10,663 nucleotides of DNA, taken from the NCBI GenBank assembly GCA_002492075.1, contig DKXD01000098.1, forward strand, positions 1 to 10,663, read 5' to 3'. Position numbers and translations under genes: made by a program. Below the pieces are notes generated by a model. That model worked only from the letters and a program-made list of their open reading frames with translations. It was not told where the DNA came from and searched no databases. This document shows positions 5,770 through 10,663 of this stretch, one piece after another. Origin of the DNA: Ruminococcaceae bacterium UBA7135. GTDB taxonomy: Bacteria > Bacillota > Clostridia > Oscillospirales > Ruminococcaceae. How positions within the stretch are numbered: the stretch's first letter is position 1; every line of letters starts with the position of its first letter.

Positions 5770-7791
5770 ATGAAAATGTCTGGAAAATTATGCAAGAATT
5801 GCTTTTCGCGTATCGAAGGGCACAACAGAATATGCCCCGTATGCGGCTATGCAAAGGATGTGTGCGATCCGTCCTTGCCGGCTCGCGGCACAAAGCTTTG
5901 CAAGCGTTATGTTATCGGCGGAGCGATCGGACGCGGAGGCTTTGGAGTAACCTATCTTGCATACGATACAAGAGATGAAAAAACAGTTGCGGTAAAGGAA
6001 TTCTTTCCGTCGATGCTTTCGATGCGCAGCCGCGGTAAATTTGTTGTTCCCAACAGCGAAAAGAACGCAAAGCAGTTCAATATCGGCGCGGAAAAATTCT
6101 TCGATGAAGCGGAGCTGGTGCGGCAATTCAACGGAAACCCGAATATCGTAAGCATTTACGAATGTTTTTACGAAAACAACACCGCGTATTATGTAATGGA
6201 ATATCTGGACGGAATAACGCTTGAAAACTACATAAAAAAATACGGCGCGTTAAATTGTGAACAAGCGGCATATATTGCGGATAAGCTGACTATGGCTCTT
6301 GTGGTGCTGCACAGCGGAAAGGTCATTCACCGCGACATTTCACCCGATAACGTGATGATATGCAAGGACGGAAACGTAAAGCTTATTGATTTCGGCGCGG
6401 CAAGACAGTTCGTATCCGACGGCGCGGCGGGCTATACGGTCTTTATGAAAACTGGTTTTTCGCCTATGGAGCAATACACGCGGGAGGCGGGAGCGGATAT
6501 CCGCGCGGATATTTATTCGGTTGGAACGCTGCTGTATTACGCGCTGACCCAAAAGACTCCCGAAAGCCCATATAAGCGTCTGGAAAACGGCGGCGCGCTT
6601 GGCGAAGAGATCGAGGACGGCAGTTTGCGGCGAGTGATAGAAAAAGCCGCCGCGGTAATGCCGTCGGAGCGTTATCAAAGCGTTGAGGAATTCAGAAGCG
6701 ATTTGTTGGAACTCAACATAAGTATGTCCGCACTCGTCGTTCCCAAGGATTATAATTCGCTTAAAGAGGGGAATTTTACCGAACACAATATCTCCAAAAG
6801 GCATACAAAAGCAAGACTTTTTGTCACCGCTGCGGTCTTGGTATGCATTATTGCCGCAGCCCCGTTTGCGGTAAACGGCATATACAAGCGTTTTTCGCAG
6901 GCTAAGGACAAAACGGTCGAGCTTACCCTTGACAGCGAATACGCAGGGCATTTTAATATCGGCGGAAAAATACCGTCCTCGCAGCTGGAGAAATTCAATG
7001 ACGGCGTAGAGATCACCCTGCATATCGAGCCGTGGGAGGAGATGCCGTCAAACGATATACACGGCGTTATACCCGTCAACTCGGACGACAGGAGCGTTCT
7101 GGAATATCTCACGTCGGCAGATGAGCTTTGGGCGGACGAAAACGGCTGGATTAACATTGAAAAGGGCAGCGAGGAAATTTCGCTGGTAATGTCCCGCGAG
7201 GGCATTGAAAGCCTTGGTGGTGGCGGACTGGGCTTTGAAACATATAATCTTATCATAACCTCGGCAGAGCTTAGACCCTCCGAAAAGAAAAGCAGTATCG
7301 GAATAAACAGCTATCATAAGCAAAGAAACGCGCCATACAGCGTTACCGACAACGAGGACGGCAAAACGGTGACTGCGGAGCTTGGCGAATATCCTATGAC
7401 GTCGTGGGCGACCTATGAATCTCAGGGAATACCCAAAAGCGCGTTTTATGAGTTTAACGGCGACGTTAAAGTGACGGTTCCGATTGAGGATATCGATGGC
7501 GGAAACGACACATGGCGCGTTGTTTATGTACGCAACTCGGGCTACTGCTTTAATGTTTTTGACGATGATGTTCTTGTTCCCACGATAACCGATAATATCG
7601 GAAATCCGCTTGTAAGCCGCGATGAGGTTTATGGTATTCATATTGATAAGAGCTGTAAGCAGTTAGTGTTTATAATTCCGCAGCGCGTTAAGGAAAAAAT
7701 GAGCGGCGGCTTATTTTTACAATGCATGAACTTGCGGGTAACTCATGTTCGGCTTGAAAGATATAACGGCGAATACGACACATTTTTATAA
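5770..7791 (+). CDS. Transmembrane Ser/Thr protein kinase with N-terminal zinc ribbon
   Basis: A 673-residue membrane kinase; GGAGG at 5757-5761 sets the start. Order of parts: zinc ribbon with C8/C11 and C22/C25; kinase domain ~45-315 with glycine loop GRGGFG (54-59), ATP-binding K76 in VAVKEFFP, helix C Glu at 113 or 115, catalytic HRDISPDN (187-194) and metal-binding DFG (207-209); one membrane segment ~349-370; and an extracytoplasmic region 371-673. The catalytic loop has Ser where most Ser/Thr kinases carry Lys (HRDxKPxN). The activation segment ends in TGFSPMEQY, the APE equivalent. The outer region seems to be two repeated beta-rich units (KFNDGVEITLHIEP at 408-421 versus EFNGDVKVTVPIED at 561-574, each ending in a GG-L-strand pattern). 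They may bind ligand or carbohydrate (inference). It is in an operon with the XRE regulator 12 bases downstream. Substrates are unknown; nearby zinc-ribbon proteins are candidates. Confidence 0.92.
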   Translation: MKMSGKLCKNCFSRIEGHNRICPVCGYAKDVCDPSLPARGTKLCKRYVIGGAIGRGGFGVTYLAYDTRDEKTVAVKEFFPSMLSMRSRGKFVVPNSEKNAKQFNIGAEKFFDEAELVRQFNGNPNIVSIYECFYENNTAYYVMEYLDGITLENYIKKYGALNCEQAAYIADKLTMALVVLHSGKVIHRDISPDNVMICKDGNVKLIDFGAARQFVSDGAAGYTVFMKTGFSPMEQYTREAGADIRADIYSVGTLLYYALTQKTPESPYKRLENGGALGEEIEDGSLRRVIEKAAAVMPSERYQSVEEFRSDLLELNISMSALVVPKDYNSLKEGNFTEHNISKRHTKARLFVTAAVLVCIIAAAPFAVNGIYKRFSQAKDKTVELTLDSEYAGHFNIGGKIPSSQLEKFNDGVEITLHIEPWEEMPSNDIHGVIPVNSDDRSVLEYLTSADELWADENGWINIEKGSEEISLVMSREGIESLGGGGLGFETYNLIITSAELRPSEKKSSIGINSYHKQRNAPYSVTDNEDGKTVTAELGEYPMTSWATYESQGIPKSAFYEFNGDVKVTVPIEDIDGGNDTWRVVYVRNSGYCFNVFDDDVLVPTITDNIGNPLVSRDEVYGIHIDKSCKQLVFIIPQRVKEKMSGGLFLQCMNLRVTHVRLERYNGEYDTFL

Positions 7792-7803
7792 CGGAGGAGT
7801 TAG

Positions 7804-8205
7804 ATGAAAACATCACAGATTGAAGAACGGCTGAGCGCCGAAGAAGAATTCGACGAGAATTTGATAAGAGAAAACGGCTGTCCCGATTTTTGCACGGTGA
7901 TAGCGGAATATATTAAGGAAAAAGGGATCCCGCGCTCTGAGCTGATAAAGCGTATGAACATCGATATGAATATCGACAAAAACTACGGATATCAGCTGCT
8001 TAACGGCACCCGCGCACCCACAAGAAACTACATCATACAGATAGGCTTGCTGCTTGGGCTGGATATCGGGAGCTTTCAGGCTCTGCTGAAAGCCGCGAAG
8101 AAAAAGCCGCTGTATGTGCGCGATATGTTTGACGCTAAAGTGTTTTATGCGGTAAAGCATAAAATGGAGCTTGACAAGGCGATAGATTTTATCTGGAACA
8201 CGTGA
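7804..8205 (+). CDS. XRE-type helix-turn-helix protein linked to the kinase
   Basis: A 133-residue predicted DNA-binding protein starting 12 bases after the kinase stop, with GGAGG at 7793-7797, so translation is probably coupled. The helix-turn-helix covers ~30-88: TVIAEYIKEKGIPRSELIKR, then YGYQLLNGTRAPTR as recognition helix and wing, then IQIGLLLGLDIG. The C-terminus (FQALLKAAKKKPLYVRDMFD... KAIDFI) matches a small Clostridial XRE-like family. A MNID-MNID repeat (51-58) adds four residues in the turn before the recognition helix compared with the usual pattern. It could regulate the kinase operon or the downstream zinc-ribbon genes, or be a target of the kinase. No operator was identified. 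Confidence 0.82.
   Translation: MKTSQIEERLSAEEEFDENLIRENGCPDFCTVIAEYIKEKGIPRSELIKRMNIDMNIDKNYGYQLLNGTRAPTRNYIIQIGLLLGLDIGSFQALLKAAKKKPLYVRDMFDAKVFYAVKHKMELDKAIDFIWNT
7954..7977 (+). repeat. 12-base tandem duplication inside the HTH gene
   Basis: ATGAACATCGAT (7954-7965) is followed directly by ATGAATATCGAC (7966-7977), ten of twelve bases identical and both encoding MNID. Both differences are silent third-position changes, so the duplication is in frame and has been kept under protein-level constraint or is moderately old. Confidence 0.85.
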
Positions 8206-8261
8206 AGCCGGGCTGTTTTTAAAAATAATGCAGCCGTGCACAACAAAAACGCAGTGTGATA

Positions 8262-8270
8262 TGTTATAAT
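8262..8270 (+). promoter_or_regulatory. Extended -10 promoter for the zinc-ribbon gene cluster
   Basis: TGT followed by a perfect TATAAT (8265-8270) forms an extended -10 element; no good -35 is visible at 17 bases (AACAAA, 8242-8247). Transcription would begin near 8277, giving a leader of about 145 bases. Confidence 0.6.
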
Positions 8271-8287
8271 AGAGTTATAAGTATGAC

Positions 8288-8395
8288 CGTTCTTCCCGCC
8301 CGAAGCGGGGGAACCGAAAGAACGCTTTTGATCGCAGAAAGGCAATCATATCGGCAGCCACATAATGTGTTGGCTATATGACAAAATGCGATCGA
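8288..8395 (+). ncRNA. Structured 5' leader, candidate cis-regulatory RNA
   Basis: Two adjoining structures can be folded by hand. First, CGTTCTT (8288-8294) pairs with AAGAACG (8318-8324), enclosing CCCGC/GCGGG (8295-8299/8305-8309) with loop CCGAA and an eight-base one-sided bulge GGAACCGA. Second, a nine-pair stem 8328-8336/8387-8395 (GATCGCA/TGCGATC core) encloses TCATAT/ATATGA (8346-8351/8376-8381) and then AGCCA/TGGCT (8356-8360/8371-8375), separated by a four-base bulge CGGC. After them, CCGC (8396-8399) could instead pair with GCGG in the first hairpin (8305-8308), a possible switch, and the ribosome binding site AAAGG (8406-8410) follows within ten bases. It matches no riboswitch class I can recognise. 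A ligand or protein sensor acting on translation is inference. Confidence 0.5.
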
Positions 8396-8420
8396 CCGCC
8401 AATAGAAAGGATGATATTAT

Positions 8421-9794
8421 ATGTTTTGTAAAAAATGCGGAAGCGTTATATCAGACGGCGCTTTGTTCTGCAAAAAGTGCGGAAACAAAATAATCAGAAA
8501 AAACCCGACATTCGAGGGAGACGACGCGCAGAACGGTGAGAGCTTGAAAAGAGCCGTATTATGCGGAAAATGTGGCGCAGTTATTTCCGACGGCGCTTTG
8601 TTTTGCAAAAAGTGCGGAAACAAGGTCGGGGAAAGCCCTGCGGCAGCAAGCAGCGCCAATACTGAAACATCGCTTATAGGGCGGCATATCGCGTCGCAGC
8701 ATAGTACACCCGGGCTCGTTTCGCGCAAAAGTCGGATAGCGGGCTACATAATTGGCGCAGCGGGGATAACCGCGGCGGTGGTGATGTGCATTGTAGTTTT
8801 GAACAGACCGCCCAGAACTAACAGCACAAATTCCGGCAGCAACTATGTATCGCAGAGCAGCAACAGCGCTGGCATAACTCCCTCGGGAACCGCGAGCAAC
8901 AGCACCGGAGAAACTACAAATAACAACACCGGAGGAACCACGAGCGTCGCTCCCTCGGGCAACACGGGCGGCAATACACAGCCAAGCTATCCGACAAACT
9001 CGCCGAGTGAGCCGATAACCGTCGGCATGGTGACGAATTTCACCGCTACGGACATAAAATCAAGTTCTATAAATCTGAAATGGGATAAAGACGATACGGC
9101 GAAAGGTTACAGAATTTACCAAAAGAACGGCTCGTCTTGGGATATTATACAAACGATCTCCCAGAACTCGACCACGACATTTGCGGTTTCAGGGCTTAAT
9201 GAGGGCACGGATTACGATTTCAAGATCGTTTCGTTTAACGGTTCCGAAACGGGCGGCGAGGTCACTTGCTGTGTAAACACGGCGGTCGACGGTACGTATG
9301 TCGATGTTGACTGCACGTACTGCGTAGGCGGCGTTTGCTCGCATTGCAACGGTACGGGAGAAGCGTCCTACGGACCTTATGGGTGTGATTGGTGTGACAC
9401 CAAAGAGTTTTTAGGCAAAGGCGACGGAAAATGCTATATATGTCACGGCAAAGGCTGTACGCAGTCCTATAAATCGGGGAAATCGGGCAGCGCTACCGTA
9501 GGGAACGAATACACCGCGCCCTCGGGCGGCAACGGTAACGGGAACAACGGTAACGGTGGTATCGGCGGAGGAGACTGCCCTAAATGCGACGGCAAAGGAC
9601 TTATAAAATGCCCTTACTGTGATTGGGGCTTTGTAAACTGTACAAAATGCAGCGGCAGCGGAACGTATTATGATACTTACTCAAAGAGAGTCAAAAATTG
9701 TCCTTACTGCAGCGCGGGCAAAGTAAGTTGTAAGAGCTGCGGAGGCAGAGGCTCAACATTCTGTTTGGCTTGCGGCGGCGACGGATGCGTATAA
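8421..9794 (+). CDS. Membrane protein: two zinc ribbons, TM, FN3-like, CxxCxGxG-rich domain
   Basis: A 457-residue protein of unknown function; AAAGG at 8406-8410 precedes the ATG. Parts in order: zinc ribbon 1 (C3/C6/C17/C20); zinc ribbon 2 (C48/C51/C62/C65), nearly a copy of the first; one membrane segment ~107-127 after a basic stretch (SRKSR), predicting N-inside and C-outside; a Ser/Thr/Asn/Gly-rich linker 131-198; an FN3-like beta domain ~200-288 (VTNFTATDIKSSSINLKWD, later GLNEGTDYDFKIVSFNG); and a cysteine-rich C-terminus 298-456, split by a Gly/Asn linker (369-384). The last contains DnaJ-type motifs CSHCNGTG (306), CYICHGKG (338), CPKCDGKG (386), CTKCSGSG (407), CKSCGGRG (437) and CLACGGDG (448), plus CPYC pairs. 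No J domain is present, so it is not DnaJ. Whether the outer cysteines bind zinc or form disulfides is open. It is the first gene of a tandem cluster. Confidence 0.85.
   Translation: MFCKKCGSVISDGALFCKKCGNKIIRKNPTFEGDDAQNGESLKRAVLCGKCGAVISDGALFCKKCGNKVGESPAAASSANTETSLIGRHIASQHSTPGLVSRKSRIAGYIIGAAGITAAVVMCIVVLNRPPRTNSTNSGSNYVSQSSNSAGITPSGTASNSTGETTNNNTGGTTSVAPSGNTGGNTQPSYPTNSPSEPITVGMVTNFTATDIKSSSINLKWDKDDTAKGYRIYQKNGSSWDIIQTISQNSTTTFAVSGLNEGTDYDFKIVSFNGSETGGEVTCCVNTAVDGTYVDVDCTYCVGGVCSHCNGTGEASYGPYGCDWCDTKEFLGKGDGKCYICHGKGCTQSYKSGKSGSATVGNEYTAPSGGNGNGNNGNGGIGGGDCPKCDGKGLIKCPYCDWGFVNCTKCSGSGTYYDTYSKRVKNCPYCSAGKVSCKSCGGRGSTFCLACGGDGCV
8454..8623 (+). repeat. Internal duplication of the zinc-ribbon coding segment
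   Basis: Positions 8454-8488 and 8589-8623 are identical at 34 of 35 bases and encode the same 13 residues (SDGALFCKKCGNK). They lie 135 bases (45 codons) apart. The flanking halves of the two ribbons are diverged, so this looks like a recent duplication or gene conversion of the second zinc knuckle. Confidence 0.9.
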
Positions 9795-9811
9795 AAAGGG
9801 GGAATTTAACT

Positions 9812-10453
9812 ATGTTTTGTGGAAAATGCGGAAAAGAAAATAAAGATGGCGCGGCGTTCTGTCGGTTTTGCGGCGCGGCGCTCTCAAACAGCGGCGGTAT
9901 ATGCGCACAACAAGGCGGTCAGCCGCCCATGCAGGAGCCTGTTCAGCCGCACGTGCAGGAGCCGACTCAATCATTTGTTCAGCAACAACCCGATCAACCG
10001 GCGTTCCAAGAGTATCCGCAGTCGTATATGTCTATGCAGCATCAGGCGGTCGATGTTGCTAAAAGGAACAAAATGATAGCCATTATAGCCGCAGCGGTAG
10101 TTCTTGTAACAGGAATAGTGCTGGCAATAGTGTTCAGCGCAAGCTCGGGCAGCAGCGGCAGCAGCGGAAACGGCGGCAATATCGGGTATGGACAGCAGGG
10201 CGGTAACGGCGGTTACAATAATGGCGGGGGAAACGGCGGCAATGTAGGTAACGGTATAAACTGCGGGTATTGCGGCGGCACCGGTATATGTAACAGATGC
10301 CATGGCGGCGGGCGTTGTATATGGTGCCACGGTAAGGGGTATGGCACTGTTGCTACCTACGGTACCGACGTTGACGGACGCTACGACTGCCCCAACTGTA
10401 CTAACGGAGAGTGCGGCAACTGCGGCGGCAGCGGACGCTGTCCCTATTGTTAA
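9812..10453 (+). CDS. Membrane protein: zinc ribbon, TM, Gly-rich linker, CxxCxGxG-rich domain
   Basis: A 213-residue paralogue of the preceding protein, function unknown. A longer in-frame ATG at 9770 overlaps the upstream gene and would add a basic, non-conserved stretch. ATG 9812 is chosen because AGGGGG (9797-9802) precedes it and it gives the family N-terminus MFCGKCG. Parts: zinc ribbon C3/C6/C17/C20; a Gln/Pro-rich stretch 32-72 with repeats (MQEPVQPHVQEPTQ); basic KRNK then one membrane segment ~88-109, predicting C-terminus outside; a Gly/Ser/Asn-rich linker 111-149; and a Cys-rich end, C151 to C213, with CGYCGGTG, CNRCHGGG, CIWCHGKG, CPNC, CGNCGGSG and a final CPYC immediately before the stop. 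It lacks the FN3-like domain and second ribbon of its neighbour. It begins 17 bases after the upstream stop, so the two are co-transcribed. Confidence 0.85.
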   Translation: MFCGKCGKENKDGAAFCRFCGAALSNSGGICAQQGGQPPMQEPVQPHVQEPTQSFVQQQPDQPAFQEYPQSYMSMQHQAVDVAKRNKMIAIIAAAVVLVTGIVLAIVFSASSGSSGSSGNGGNIGYGQQGGNGGYNNGGGNGGNVGNGINCGYCGGTGICNRCHGGGRCIWCHGKGYGTVATYGTDVDGRYDCPNCTNGECGNCGGSGRCPYC

Positions 10454-10504
10454 ATTGCTGTTGCGGTGATTTGGTTCATTTTTGATCTGTTAGGAGGATA
10501 ATTT

Positions 10505-10663
10505 ATGTTTTGTGGAAAATGCGGAAAGCCAAACGATGAAGACGCGCTGTTCTGCGAGTTTTGCGGCGCGCCGATCGTAACCCTAAACAAGAATACAGGT
10601 TCGGAGCTTCCAAGCGCTCTGCCGCCGGTTGAACAGCCCGCGGCAATATCGGCTCAGCCCGCA
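10505..10663 (+). CDS. Third zinc-ribbon paralogue, 5' part only
   Basis: The first 53 codons of another cluster member, cut by the window end. AGGAGG at 10492-10497 lies eight bases before ATG, 51 bases after the previous stop with no terminator between. The zinc ribbon (C3/C6/C17/C20, MFCGKCGKPNDEDALFCEFC) is followed by a Pro/Gln/Ala-rich stretch (LPPVEQPAAISAQPA) like that of the 213-residue neighbour. Its first 23 bases equal those of the preceding gene. A membrane segment and a Cys-rich end are expected downstream but cannot be seen. Confidence 0.88.
   Translation, partial: MFCGKCGKPNDEDALFCEFCGAPIVTLNKNTGSELPSALPPVEQPAAISAQPA

Noticed and set aside
8211..8235. Hairpin GGCTG/CAGCC after the HTH gene as a terminator
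   Set aside because: The stem is short, the T run lies on the wrong side (inside the loop), and no T tract follows. Partial read-through into the zinc-ribbon cluster remains possible.
8421..9794. Calling the cysteine-rich genes DnaJ chaperones
   Set aside because: Only the CxxCxGxG motif is shared; there is no J domain, and a membrane segment plus low-complexity linker precede the motif.
9770..9811. Alternative upstream start for the 213-residue zinc-ribbon protein
   Set aside because: It lies inside the preceding gene, has no ribosome binding site, and would put a basic stretch before the conserved MFCGKCG start.
1..10663. CRISPR array, insertion sequence or phage genes
   Set aside because: No regularly spaced direct repeats, transposase, integrase or structural phage motifs were seen on either strand.

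Overview
The window reads as a low-to-moderate GC Gram-positive genome, most likely a gut or rumen member of the Clostridia (Ruminococcaceae/Oscillospiraceae-like). The reasons are strong AGGAGG-type ribosome binding sites, sigma-A promoters with perfect TATAAT boxes, a pyrophosphate-type phosphofructokinase, a FucO-type propanediol oxidoreductase, and zinc-ribbon-tagged membrane proteins including a Ser/Thr kinase. Genus assignment is inference. All genes lie on the + strand.

Left part (1-1480): the 3' end of a histidine phosphatase gene that looks more AT-rich than the rest, a complete tRNA-Leu(UAG), a near-perfect hairpin with a stub ORF, and a DUF2441-like gene whose motifs fit an ADP-ribosyltransferase-like fold. 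A consensus promoter lying directly before an intrinsic terminator (1371-1477) may make a short RNA. The gene-free stretch 1478-1865 is full of GC-rich hairpins and resembles a dispersed intergenic element rather than a gene.

Metabolic part (1866-5586): a probable two-gene operon joins a soluble chemoreceptor with a PocR ligand-binding domain to a FucO-like lactaldehyde/1,2-propanediol oxidoreductase. A C3-diol sensor thus sits next to the enzyme that makes or consumes the diol. It ends in a clean terminator. A separate promoter, gene and terminator unit encodes a PPi-dependent phosphofructokinase.

Right part (5657-10663): a signalling and membrane locus. An extended -10 promoter drives a Ser/Thr kinase (zinc ribbon, kinase, one membrane segment, two repeated beta-rich extracytoplasmic units), followed 12 bases later by an XRE-type regulator with a 12-base tandem duplication in its helix-turn-helix. 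A second promoter and a strongly structured ~140-nt leader precede at least three tandem genes. All three proteins start with an MFCxKCG zinc ribbon. The two complete ones continue with one membrane segment, a low-complexity linker (plus an FN3-like domain in the first) and a C-terminal domain packed with DnaJ-like CxxCxGxG motifs. The third runs off the window. The shared zinc-ribbon/one-TM architecture suggests that kinase, regulator and cysteine-rich proteins form one envelope-associated system. This is the most likely undescribed system here, but its function is not known.
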